Both the position numbers and the translations under genes were made by a program. This document shows, one piece after another, positions 18,103-26,146 of a stretch of 44,457 nt of DNA. The stretch comes from a bacterium. Lineage in GTDB: Bacteria > Bacteroidota > Bacteroidia > Cytophagales > Cyclobacteriaceae. The stretch covers positions 1 to 44,457 of the forward strand of contig JANSWY010000035.1 in the NCBI GenBank assembly GCA_024743255.1, read 5' to 3'. The notes beneath the pieces were generated by a model. That model did not search any database. It was not told the DNA's origin and saw only the letters and a list, made by a program, of their open reading frames with translations. Within the stretch, counting starts at the first letter, position 1, and the number at the start of each line of letters is the position of its first letter.

Positions 18103-19152
18103 GTGAAAGACTTCTTGATTATAGGACAGGGTATTGCAGGCAGCTTACTTGCACATGAATTATTGAAAAGAAATCAATCAGTTGATATCATCAATAATAC
18201 ACAGTCAAATAGCTCCTCCAGAATAGCGGCAGGCCTTTATAATCCCATAACAGGAAGAAAGATGGTCAAAACCTGGAATTGCGATAAAATCTTTGTCGGT
18301 TTAGAAAACTACTATCGTGATCTGGAGAGTAAGTTGAATGCTGAATTTTTGCATCCGATAGGAATCTATAGACCATTTTTTAGTGCTGAAGAACAGAATG
18401 ATTGGCAAGGAAAAATATCAGATCCAGCATATTCCTACTTGGTGAAAGAGCTTAAACAAAATCCATCTAAGGACCCAATGGTGAATGACCCATATGGTGG
18501 TTTATTACTGAACCATTCGGGATACTTAGACATTCCTGTTATGCTGGATTCATTTAAGAAATACTTTCAGGATAGGGGAATGTACCATGAGAAGGTGTTT
18601 AATATACAAGGGCTTAAAGTGCTTGAAGACCACTGTAGCTATGAGGATCAGCAATATAGAAGAGTTATATTCTGTGAGGGATCTGCAGCCAGGGATAATC
18701 CGTTTTTTGATTGGTTACCCTATAAATTGGTGAAAGGAGAGATTTTGGATGTGGAAATAGATTACAACCGTGATACAATATTAAATCGTGGAGTTTTCTT
18801 ATTACCTTTGAAAACTAACCTTTTTAGACTAGGCGCAACCTACAATAATCACGACCTCACTTTTGATGCTACACGACAGGCAGTTGACTTTTTGAAAGAA
18901 AAATTGAACTTAATTTTCAATGGTCAGTTTGAAATTATAAGCCATAGAGTGGGCATAAGACCTGCAACTAAGGATAGAAGACCATTTATAGGTGTTCATC
19001 CCAAGTATTCGCAGGTTGGAATTTTTAATGGATTAGGGGCGAAAGGAGTGTCTTTAGCCGTTCTATATAGTGAGCAGTTTGTAGAAAATCTACTTGATGA
19101 TCAAGCTTTAGAGCCAGAAGTAAATATTAGTAGATTTTTTTCGTTAATTTGA
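18103..19152 (+). CDS. FAD-dependent oxidoreductase (D-amino-acid-oxidase fold)
   Basis: 349 residues from GTG 18103. The N-terminus has the dinucleotide-binding pattern IIGQGIAGSLLAHELLKR, followed by an SSSRIAAGLYNPITGRK block typical of the DAO family, where the GxxNP segment contacts FAD. The C-terminal FAD-contacting part contains RVGIRPATKDRRPFIG and FNGLGAKGVSLA. The family oxidises amino acids, glycine or N-methyl groups; the substrate here is not determinable. It resembles the MnmC C-terminal and ThiO groups in layout, but no thiamine or tRNA-modification genes are adjacent. The next gene starts five bases after its stop. Confidence 0.82.
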   Translation: MKDFLIIGQGIAGSLLAHELLKRNQSVDIINNTQSNSSSRIAAGLYNPITGRKMVKTWNCDKIFVGLENYYRDLESKLNAEFLHPIGIYRPFFSAEEQNDWQGKISDPAYSYLVKELKQNPSKDPMVNDPYGGLLLNHSGYLDIPVMLDSFKKYFQDRGMYHEKVFNIQGLKVLEDHCSYEDQQYRRVIFCEGSAARDNPFFDWLPYKLVKGEILDVEIDYNRDTILNRGVFLLPLKTNLFRLGATYNNHDLTFDATRQAVDFLKEKLNLIFNGQFEIISHRVGIRPATKDRRPFIGVHPKYSQVGIFNGLGAKGVSLAVLYSEQFVENLLDDQALEPEVNISRFFSLI

Positions 19153-19157
19153 TTTAG

Positions 19158-22100
19158 ATGAAGTATAGACCACAAATTAGATTTTTTATTATTGGTTTTC
19201 TGTTAATTGGAAGCATGTCACTTTCTTTCTCACAAGAAAGAAGGGAAGGATTTGGGCAGAACAGACTTCAACATAAATCATTCGAGTGGTACTACTACAG
19301 TACTGAAAAATTTGATATCTATTACTATCAGGGAGGAGATGACTTTGCAAAATTGGCTCTTGATTATCTGGATGAAGAGTACAATAGGATTACTGATATT
19401 TTGGGTTATGCTCCTTTTAATAAGACCACAATATTTCTCTACAATAGCTACACCGATCTTCAACAAAGTAATATTGGTATAGATGGTGATCAATTTACAA
19501 TCGCTGGACAAACAAATTTTGTAAAACTGCATACCGAAGTAGCCTATCCTGGTTCTGCAGAAAAATTTAAGGAAGAGTTGTCTTTGAAGTTGACGGAGGT
19601 GCTTCTAAACGATATGATGTTTGGAGGAAGCCTGGCTGAGATGTTTCAGAGCGCTTATCTACTTTCTCTACCAAATTGGTTTATTGATGGAGCCGCGCAT
19701 TACATCACTTATGGCTGGAATGCAGAAATGGACGATTATGTAAGAGACTATCTGGATCGAAAAAATATTAGGAAACTCAACAGACTTAATGAGAGTGATG
19801 CCACTTTTATTGGTCAGTCTATTTGGAATTACATTGCCATCAAATACGGTAAAGGTAACCTCTCAAATATCTTGAATCTTACCAGAATCATTAGAAATGA
19901 GGAAAATAGTATTGCAAGTACTTTAGGAATTAGATACAGGACATTCATTTTAGAATGGCAGAACTATTATCTCGCCTCTTCACAACGTTTACAACCTCAT
20001 TACATATCTCCTGAAAAAGAAAACTCACTTATTGTTAAAAGAAACCCAGAGTACAGTTTTAGTCAGATACGAGTTAACCCAGCAGGAACTAAAGTAGCAT
20101 ATGCACAAAGCTATGAAGGGAAATACAGGATAATTGTTGAAGATCTGGAATCTGGTTCTAAAGAAATTATTCACAAAGGCGGCAATAGAGTATTGACACA
20201 GGAGACCAATAACAATATCCCCCTGATAGATTGGATGAATGAACAGACTGTTGGTTACGTGTATGATAAAGGAGGCCGGTTTTTTATGGGATACTATGAC
20301 CTGGAAACGAAGGAGAAGTTTTTGAAGACACTTAATCGTTTTAATCAAATTCACGATTTCAGCTTCAATGATAATGGGAAACTTGCAATCCTTAGTGCTA
20401 ACACAGATGAGAAGAATGACCTTTTCCTTGTAAGTATGAGGAGGAATGCAATTAAGAGACTCACAAATGACTTATTCGATGATGTAAATCCAAGATTCGT
20501 TCCAGGGACTGACGCAATAGTTTTTTCATCAAATAGAAACACTCCGATGCTGGATGAAGCTTCAGATATTTCAGATCTGAAAGAGCTGTCTACCAATCAG
20601 AGTCTCTACATTTTTGATTTGGATACCACACAAAATGAATTGTTCAGATTAACCAATAACCTTGGTAAGGATTTCTACCCATATCCTCAGAATAACCAAA
20701 CCATTTTCTATCTGTCGGATCAAAAGGGAATTATTAATCTGTACAGGTATCAGCTTACAGACAGCACTTTTACCCAAGTCACGGCATTTAACAGGAGTAT
20801 TATTGAATATGACTTGAATAGTATCAATGATGAGTTTACTTTCTTAATGCTCGATAAGGGTCTGTACAAAGTTTACTTTGATAAGAACTTCAATTTAAGA
20901 GAGTCGATTTTCACTCCCCAAAGTTTAAGACAAGATATTGTACAGGCCAAATATTTGGTTAGTAGACTTGATGAGCGAGCCAAAATTATTGAACAGAAGA
21001 AAGACCCTCTGCTACCAGATAGCCTCCTGGCTCAAGATGACCTGATTGATACGGATCTCACAACTACAGAAGTTGACGTTGATACCACCAATAATATAAA
21101 ATATATAGACGCTGATGATTTCGAATTTGAGGAGGATGCTAGATTCAAGAATGAATCTTTATCATTTCTTTCATCATTCAGAAACCTGGAGAGCGAACCT
21201 ACTGTCGTTGGGCCTTTGAAATACACCCCAAGGTTCAGTATGAATAATATTGTAACCTCATTTGTGATAGATCCAATCAGGAACTTCGGAATCCTGCTGG
21301 AGGGAGAGATGAATGATATGCTGGAAAACCATAAGTTTTATGGTGGGGTTTTATTCATGACTGATTTCCTTAATGGAGATGTGTTTGGAGAATACCAATA
21401 TTTGAAGCATAGAATTGATTTGAGCGTTAGGTTTGACAGACAGGTATATGTTTTTAATCTGCTTCCGGAAGCTACACTCGCGCAGAAATATATTTTGAAT
21501 CAATTGACATTTGGAGCTTCATATCCAATAAACAATGCATTGAGATTTTCTGTGAATCCTTTCTTTTTGAATACTGGATTCAGAAATTTAGAAAACAATG
21601 CAATTTTGAATCAACCACAGGCAGCCAATTTCGCTGAAGATAATAGAATATTCTATTCTGGTGTTGCTGCAGAACTCGTATTAGATAATACCAAAATTCA
21701 TGGATTGAATCTCTATGAAGGAACCAGAGCAAAACTCCAGTTTAAGTCTTTCAATAGTATTTCAGATCCAGGCAAAAGCTTTAGCAAGTTGAGGCTTGAT
21801 GTAAGGAATTATTTGAGAGTACATAGGGAGATTACTTTTGCTACGAGATTAAATTATGGCAAGTTCTTCGGTAGTAATCGTCAGAGCTTCCTACTTGGAG
21901 GGATGATGAATTGGCCTTTCTCAGATGATCCAATCAGAAATGAGTTGGAATTGGATAGGGGAGCTGTCAATAGTAATTATCCATTCATTCTACAAAATGA
22001 AGTGGATAACACCAATATATTATTCACAGAAATAGCACCGCTCAGGGGGTACTCATACGGTGAATTATTTGGAACAAGTGTCTTGACTTTTAGTGCTGAA

Positions 22101-22436
22101 TTGAGGTTCCCTGTGTTTAGATATTTCACTAAAGGACCTATTGCTTCTAATTTCCTTAGAAACTTCCAGGCAATTGGATTTTATGACATTGGGTCTTCCT
22201 GGTCAGGAAAAGCTCCTTTTTCCAGGGATAACAGTGTAAATACGTTCAGGGTTGAAACCGGAACACCATTTGACGCTACAATCAAGAGTTTCAGAAATCC
22301 GTGGCTTGCTGGAGCTGGATTTGGTGTGAGAACCGTGATGTTGGGTTACTATGTAAGGCTTGATTGGGCAAAACCAATTGAGAACTTTGAAGTAGGGGAT
22401 TACAGGTTCTACCTCACTCTTGGCTATGATTTTTAA
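19158..22436 (+). CDS. Chimeric surface protein: inactive gluzincin-like domain, Tol-type propeller and Omp85-like barrel
   Basis: 1092 residues with a signal peptide (FFIIGFLLIGSMSLSFSQ). Residues about 40-280 resemble peptidase-MA gluzincins, ending in LPNWFIDGAAHYI where active members have P.W..EG.A.Y. The HExxH position reads LKLTE (143-147), so it should be inactive. Residues about 295-610 show repeated propeller blades of TolB/PD40 type (VNPRFVPGTDAIVFSSNRNT; FYPYPQNNQTIFYLSDQKG). An acidic linker follows. From about 690 to the end amphipathic strands form a barrel with R963 in PLRGYSYG, like the Omp85 lid-lock VRGF motif. After it come ELRFPVF, FYDIGSSW and the aromatic terminus LTLGYDF. 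Homologues are usually labelled Tol biopolymer transporters; the real function is unknown. Confidence 0.78.
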   Translation: MKYRPQIRFFIIGFLLIGSMSLSFSQERREGFGQNRLQHKSFEWYYYSTEKFDIYYYQGGDDFAKLALDYLDEEYNRITDILGYAPFNKTTIFLYNSYTDLQQSNIGIDGDQFTIAGQTNFVKLHTEVAYPGSAEKFKEELSLKLTEVLLNDMMFGGSLAEMFQSAYLLSLPNWFIDGAAHYITYGWNAEMDDYVRDYLDRKNIRKLNRLNESDATFIGQSIWNYIAIKYGKGNLSNILNLTRIIRNEENSIASTLGIRYRTFILEWQNYYLASSQRLQPHYISPEKENSLIVKRNPEYSFSQIRVNPAGTKVAYAQSYEGKYRIIVEDLESGSKEIIHKGGNRVLTQETNNNIPLIDWMNEQTVGYVYDKGGRFFMGYYDLETKEKFLKTLNRFNQIHDFSFNDNGKLAILSANTDEKNDLFLVSMRRNAIKRLTNDLFDDVNPRFVPGTDAIVFSSNRNTPMLDEASDISDLKELSTNQSLYIFDLDTTQNELFRLTNNLGKDFYPYPQNNQTIFYLSDQKGIINLYRYQLTDSTFTQVTAFNRSIIEYDLNSINDEFTFLMLDKGLYKVYFDKNFNLRESIFTPQSLRQDIVQAKYLVSRLDERAKIIEQKKDPLLPDSLLAQDDLIDTDLTTTEVDVDTTNNIKYIDADDFEFEEDARFKNESLSFLSSFRNLESEPTVVGPLKYTPRFSMNNIVTSFVIDPIRNFGILLEGEMNDMLENHKFYGGVLFMTDFLNGDVFGEYQYLKHRIDLSVRFDRQVYVFNLLPEATLAQKYILNQLTFGASYPINNALRFSVNPFFLNTGFRNLENNAILNQPQAANFAEDNRIFYSGVAAELVLDNTKIHGLNLYEGTRAKLQFKSFNSISDPGKSFSKLRLDVRNYLRVHREITFATRLNYGKFFGSNRQSFLLGGMMNWPFSDDPIRNELELDRGAVNSNYPFILQNEVDNTNILFTEIAPLRGYSYGELFGTSVLTFSAELRFPVFRYFTKGPIASNFLRNFQAIGFYDIGSSWSGKAPFSRDNSVNTFRVETGTPFDATIKSFRNPWLAGAGFGVRTVMLGYYVRLDWAKPIENFEVGDYRFYLTLGYDF

Positions 22437-22489
22437 TCAGTAAATCTCAAAAAATTTGGATAATCCGCTGAAAAGGGGATTTTTGTTGC

Positions 22490-23365
22490 ATGATTGAATC
22501 CATGACAGGTTATGGGTCTGCCACTTATAATGATGATAAGTACCGGATCAAAGTTGAAATACGTACCCTTAATTCAAAGTTTTTAGACCTTTCTTATAAG
22601 ATACCAAAGGAATTTTCTGAAAAAGAACTGGAAATAAAGAATTACCTCACTGCTCACCTAAAAAGAGGTAAAATCAATATGTTGATTGAGTTTGAATTGA
22701 GTAATGGAGACACTCCGTCTCAAGTTATCAATGAAAACCTGTTTATGGAGTATTACAATCAGTTCAAACAACTTGCTGACAAAGTAAATATCTCCAACGA
22801 TGATATATTCAGACTAGCAGTTCAATCTCCGGATGTTATTAAGACTAAAGATGAAGAAGAGGACGAGCCGGATTGGGAAGTATTTATGAAAGTAATACAG
22901 GAAGCGGTTCAGAAGTGTAAAGGCTTTCGGGTGCAGGAAGGGGAAGCTTTGTCGAAGAAGTTGACAGATTACATCACCGGAATATCAAATGGACTTGACC
23001 AGGTAAAGAAGCAAGACCCTGTTAGAATTCAGAATATTATGGAACGTATTGAGAACAATCTGAATGAGTTTATCGGAGCTGACAAGGTAGATGCTAATCG
23101 TTTCGAACAAGAGCTGATTTATTATATAGAGAGGTTGGATATTACAGAGGAGAAGGATCGATTAGCTAATCATTTGAAATACTTCATGGAAATCCTTGAT
23201 GGCGCGGAATCGAATGGTAAAAAATTAGGGTTTATATCTCAGGAAATTGGCCGTGAAATCAATACAATCGGATCAAAATCAAATGATGCTACTTTGCAAA
23301 GATCTGTGGTGGAGATGAAGGAGGAATTGGAGAAAATTAAAGAGCAGGTATTGAATATAATATGA
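22490..23365 (+). CDS. yicC: YicC family endoribonuclease-like protein
   Basis: 291 residues. It opens with IESMTGYGSA, the diagnostic YicC N-terminus, followed by EIRTLNSKFLDLSYKIP. The C-terminal DUF1732 domain contains RFEQELIYYIERLDITEEKD, then RLANHLKYF and KKLGFISQEIGREINTIGSK. In E. coli YicC has been linked to RNase activity and small-RNA turnover. The gene lies 53 bases after the propeller-barrel gene. In Bacteroidota it is often next to gmk, but gmk is not seen here. Its TGA stop lies inside the left arm of a hairpin that looks like a transcription terminator. Confidence 0.93.
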   Translation: MIESMTGYGSATYNDDKYRIKVEIRTLNSKFLDLSYKIPKEFSEKELEIKNYLTAHLKRGKINMLIEFELSNGDTPSQVINENLFMEYYNQFKQLADKVNISNDDIFRLAVQSPDVIKTKDEEEDEPDWEVFMKVIQEAVQKCKGFRVQEGEALSKKLTDYITGISNGLDQVKKQDPVRIQNIMERIENNLNEFIGADKVDANRFEQELIYYIERLDITEEKDRLANHLKYFMEILDGAESNGKKLGFISQEIGREINTIGSKSNDATLQRSVVEMKEELEKIKEQVLNII

Positions 23366-23404
23366 GCACCTTATCATAAAAGATGCTCATATCTTAATCT
23401 TTTT
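23360..23404 (+). terminator. Rho-independent-like terminator overlapping the yicC stop
   Basis: A perfect 9-base inverted repeat, ATATGAGCA (23360-23368) and TGCTCATAT (23384-23392), has a 15-base loop that can add three more pairs. A run of five T residues begins at 23400. The yicC stop codon (23363-23365) is inside the left arm. It separates yicC from the convergent DUF2911 gene, whose stop lies at 23403-23405. Confidence 0.6.
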
Positions 23405-23924
23405 ACTGTACCTGGAAAGTTGTAACCATGTCGTCCCATTTCATTGAGACTTCACCATTGTCAGCGATATCAATTGTGAATTTTTCTACAGAACTGTTGC
23501 CATATGTAGCATCAGCTTCTACTCTTAAGGCATCTTTGGACTGATCATAACTATAAGCACCCCATTGGTTTGCTGTTGTATTAAAAATAATCGTCCACTT
23601 TTCTTTGCCCGGTATAGTGAACATGGCGTACTTACCAGCTTTTAATAATTTACCTTGCACTTTAACATCTGCAGAGATTTCAAAAGTAGTTGCTTCATTA
23701 GCTCCTGTTCTCCAGATGTTATCAAACTTCACTAATCCTCCCCATACTAAACGATCTTTCTTTGAAGGTTGGCTGTAATCTATTTTTACATCTACTCCAT
23801 TAACTTTTTTACTTGCAAGAGCAGGAGGGCTTTTTCTTTTGCTTTTATCTTCCTGAGCAAAACTTGTATTTGCCATTGCAACAAATAAGAAAAGCACTGA
23901 ACATAGTAAAATTGATTTTTTCAT
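23403..23924 (-). CDS. Exported DUF2911 protein
   Basis: 173 residues with a clear signal peptide (SILLCSVLFLFVAMANTSFA, then Q). The mature protein carries the DUF2911 pattern: VDVKIDYSQPSKKDR, LVKFDNIWRTGANEATTFE, LKAGKYAMFTIP, WTIIFN and WGAYSYD. DUF2911 proteins are common in Bacteroidota envelopes and are predicted to be beta-rich; no biochemical role is established. It appears monocistronic, ending against the yicC terminator. The 243 bases upstream, before the next start, hold no recognisable gene; they do hold an A/T palindrome at 23995-24010. Confidence 0.85.
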   Translation of the reverse strand: MKKSILLCSVLFLFVAMANTSFAQEDKSKRKSPPALASKKVNGVDVKIDYSQPSKKDRLVWGGLVKFDNIWRTGANEATTFEISADVKVQGKLLKAGKYAMFTIPGKEKWTIIFNTTANQWGAYSYDQSKDALRVEADATYGNSSVEKFTIDIADNGEVSMKWDDMVTTFQVQ

Positions 23925-23994
23925 GTGTATTTAAGTTTAATTGCATTTATCAATCACAAGCGGGAATGCCTGAGATTGTTTTTGAAAATAGTGG

Positions 23995-24010
23995 TTTTTT
24001 CTTGAAAAAA
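23995..24010. other. A/T-stem palindrome with CTTG loop in an intergenic gap
   Basis: Six T, then CTTG, then six A form a perfect hairpin (a CUUG-type tetraloop on the RNA). It lies between two divergent genes, 71 bases upstream of the DUF2911 start. It could be a leftover bidirectional terminator or a structural element. No function is shown. Confidence 0.3.
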
Positions 24011-24131
24011 TTGGTTTAAGCCCAAACAATTCGAACATAATGGTAACACGCAAACTAAAATATATTGTTACTGTATATTGTGATTAAATGGCTGCTCATG
24101 CAATTATGAAGACTATTTGCAATGTTTCAAC

Positions 24132-24136
24132 GGAGG
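24132..24136 (+). promoter_or_regulatory. Shine-Dalgarno-like GGAGG before the lipoprotein gene
   Basis: GGAGG lies ten bases before an in-frame TTG (24147) and 31 bases before ATG 24168. Strong SD sequences are seldom used in Bacteroidota, so this site may mark the TTG as the real start, or may be chance. Confidence 0.3.
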
Positions 24137-24167
24137 AATTATTATATTGAAAATAAAAAATAGTACC

Positions 24168-24731
24168 ATGAAGGCTACCAACCTGATATTAACCCTTTTA
24201 ATTGTTGTGTTTTCAATCGGTTGTCAAAGTGAGACCGATAGACTAATTGAAGCTATTAATTACAGTGTAAAGGAGATCGATTCCAATCATCGGGTGAAAA
24301 TTGTGGAAGATGACTTTCATGAAGGTGATACTATTCACAAAATCAGAGGTTATTACATGGATAATGCACTTTTGAAATTAGTTTCAGTAACCCGAACTTC
24401 TCATTTTGTAAGAGATGATTATTTTTATTTTGATCATGCCGGAGAACCGATGTTTACAGGACATATGCTAAACCTGAAAGATGAGCATGACGCTGCTGAG
24501 TATAAGTACTACTACCACAAAGGTGAAATTATTGCAAGTTTGTACTGGGAAGATCATTATGTGCCAGGTAAACAGTTTCCACACGAGGAATTTGAAAAGT
24601 TTGATCCCGATAAAGATTCATTGGTGAATATGGAGAACGAAAGACTTGCCTACTTTCTGGAGAAGCTAAATACAGAAGGGTTCTCGGTACAGGAAGAAAA
24701 TGAAAATCTGGAAGCTAACACAAGTAAGTAA
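24168..24731 (+). CDS. Predicted lipoprotein, family not recognised
   Basis: 187 residues from ATG 24168. The signal is KATNLILTLLIVVFSIGC, with the lipobox Cys at residue 19 followed by QSETD. The mature part is acidic and strand-rich (VKIVEDDFHEGDTIHKIRG, FVRDDYFYFDHAGEPMF) and resembles no family I can name. An in-frame TTG at 24147 is preceded ten bases earlier by GGAGG (24132-24136), an unusually strong Shine-Dalgarno match for this phylum. It would add seven residues, so the true start is open. The stop directly abuts the MazG-like gene, suggesting a three-gene unit. Confidence 0.65.
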   Translation: MKATNLILTLLIVVFSIGCQSETDRLIEAINYSVKEIDSNHRVKIVEDDFHEGDTIHKIRGYYMDNALLKLVSVTRTSHFVRDDYFYFDHAGEPMFTGHMLNLKDEHDAAEYKYYYHKGEIIASLYWEDHYVPGKQFPHEEFEKFDPDKDSLVNMENERLAYFLEKLNTEGFSVQEENENLEANTSK

Positions 24732-25058
24732 ATGACCATTAAAGAGGCGCAGGAGGAGGTCGATAATTGGATTAAGACCATTGGAGTTAGATATTTTAAT
24801 GAGTTAACCAATATGACTATTCTTACAGAAGAAGTTGGTGAATTGGCCAGAATAATGGCCAGAAAATATGGTGAACAATCTTTCAAAGAATCTGATAAGG
24901 GAAGAGACCTGGGCGATGAAATGGCAGATGTGCTTTGGGTATTAATATGCCTTGCCAATCAAACCGGGGTTGATCTTACTACCGCACTTGAAAGAAATAT
25001 TGCCAAGAAAACCAATAGGGATATTTCAAGGCATAAAGAAAATGAAAAGCTGAAATGA
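24732..25058 (+). CDS. MazG-like nucleotide pyrophosphohydrolase
   Basis: 108 residues, beginning immediately after the previous stop. It has the all-alpha NTP pyrophosphatase metal motif: EExxE at E33-E34-E37 (LTEEVGELAR), and ExxD at E63-D66 (GDEMADVLWVLICLAN). The length matches single-domain MazG-like proteins, which hydrolyse NTPs or dNTPs to NMP and pyrophosphate, often as house-cleaning enzymes. The exact substrate is unknown. It is translationally coupled to the next gene by an ATGA overlap (25055-25058). Confidence 0.88.
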   Translation: MTIKEAQEEVDNWIKTIGVRYFNELTNMTILTEEVGELARIMARKYGEQSFKESDKGRDLGDEMADVLWVLICLANQTGVDLTTALERNIAKKTNRDISRHKENEKLK

Positions 25059-25441
25059 TAACGCTCACTACTCCAGCTTTGCTGTTTCCCGCCATTTCAT
25101 TACTTCTTCTCGCGTATACTAATAGATTTCTTGCCATAGCAACACTAATCAGGCAACTGCATAGAAATCACAGAGAAAACCCCGATGCAAATGTGATCAT
25201 CGGACAGATTGAAAACTTAAGGCTAAGACTTCATCTGATTAGAAAGATGCAGACCTACGGGGTAATAAGTTTCTTCATGTGTGTATTGAGCATGATCTTC
25301 ATATTTCAGGAGCTCAAAGAATGGGGTGGGTACATTTTTGGAGGATCTTTGGTGATGCTACTTATCTCACTAGGTATTATGTTAAGGGAGCTTCAGATTT
25401 CAACCAAAGCACTGGATCTGGAACTGAGTGATATGGAATAG
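25055..25441 (+). CDS. DUF2721 membrane protein
   Basis: 128 residues with three predicted membrane segments: residues about 7-25, 70-88 and 93-110. The first segment (LLFPAISLLLLAYTNRF) is followed by a basic helical stretch with RLRLHLIRKM. These features fit DUF2721, a small inner-membrane family of unknown function. The start overlaps the MazG-like stop by four bases, and the stop abuts the stop of the convergent comB gene with no space between. Confidence 0.8.
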   Translation: MITLTTPALLFPAISLLLLAYTNRFLAIATLIRQLHRNHRENPDANVIIGQIENLRLRLHLIRKMQTYGVISFFMCVLSMIFIFQELKEWGGYIFGGSLVMLLISLGIMLRELQISTKALDLELSDME

Positions 25442-26146
25442 CTAGGCCAATACTAACTCCTTGCCTTTTAGAACAGGAACTATATTAAACTTATCGATAG
25501 TACAACAAAGCTCTAGGTCTTCTTCAATACCAAAGTTCTTAAGCCTTTTTGCATGTGCCGAAGAAAGTAAGTTTTTGTACAAAGCAGACTCATAATTTTC
25601 GTAAAGAGCCTTTGCCATTGAAGCACCATCATTTGATAATTCAACTTCCGAGCCAAGTTTCTTGATCAAAGCTCCGGCAAAAGCAGTGTCCTCCAGGTTG
25701 GGGGTTCCTTTCCAACCTGCACAGTGGATAACAAGATCTTTATTGGACTTAAGTACATAATCTGCAATTGATGATAAGTTCAAAAATGCTCCAACTAACA
25801 CCTCGTCAGCTTCTAGAGATTTATTAATGGCAAGAGTACCATTAGTAGTTGTAACAGCCACTTTTTGTCCCTTCATTTCTTCTTTCATGTAACTAAAAGG
25901 GCTGTTACCAATGTCAAACCCATCTACCTTTTTACCACCTCTTTCACCGGCACCAACGTATCCTTGTTTCATTAATTCTTTGCATTCCATAACTTCTGAA
26001 ACAGGTGTAATGCTCTTAACTCCGGAGGCTAACCCAGAAACCATACAACTTGTTGCTCTGAATATATCAACAACAACAACGACCTTTCCTTTTAGATCAT
26101 GTTGTTCTATCAAAGAAGGGGTAAGGCAGACTTCTACTTTTCTCAT
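25442..26146 (-). CDS. comB: 2-phosphosulfolactate phosphatase (ComB family)
   Basis: 234 residues. ComB hallmarks are VVVVDIFRATSCMVSGLASG, GAGERGGKKVDGFDIGNSPF and VAVTTTNGTLAI, with a later VIHCAGWKG. The family dephosphorylates 2-phosphosulfolactate to sulfolactate, a Mg-dependent step in coenzyme M or sulfolactate synthesis. No ComA or ComC partner is present in this window. The start overlaps the gcvT stop (ATGA type), so the gene is read from the gcvT transcript. Cytophagales often make sulfonolipids, but a link between this gene and them would be speculation. Confidence 0.9.
   Translation of the reverse strand: MRKVEVCLTPSLIEQHDLKGKVVVVVDIFRATSCMVSGLASGVKSITPVSEVMECKELMKQGYVGAGERGGKKVDGFDIGNSPFSYMKEEMKGQKVAVTTTNGTLAINKSLEADEVLVGAFLNLSSIADYVLKSNKDLVIHCAGWKGTPNLEDTAFAGALIKKLGSEVELSNDGASMAKALYENYESALYKNLLSSAHAKRLKNFGIEEDLELCCTIDKFNIVPVLKGKELVLA

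Noticed and set aside
22462-22485. Possible terminator AATCC...GGATT followed by T residues before yicC
   Set aside because: The stem has only five base pairs and a ten-base loop, too weak to call.
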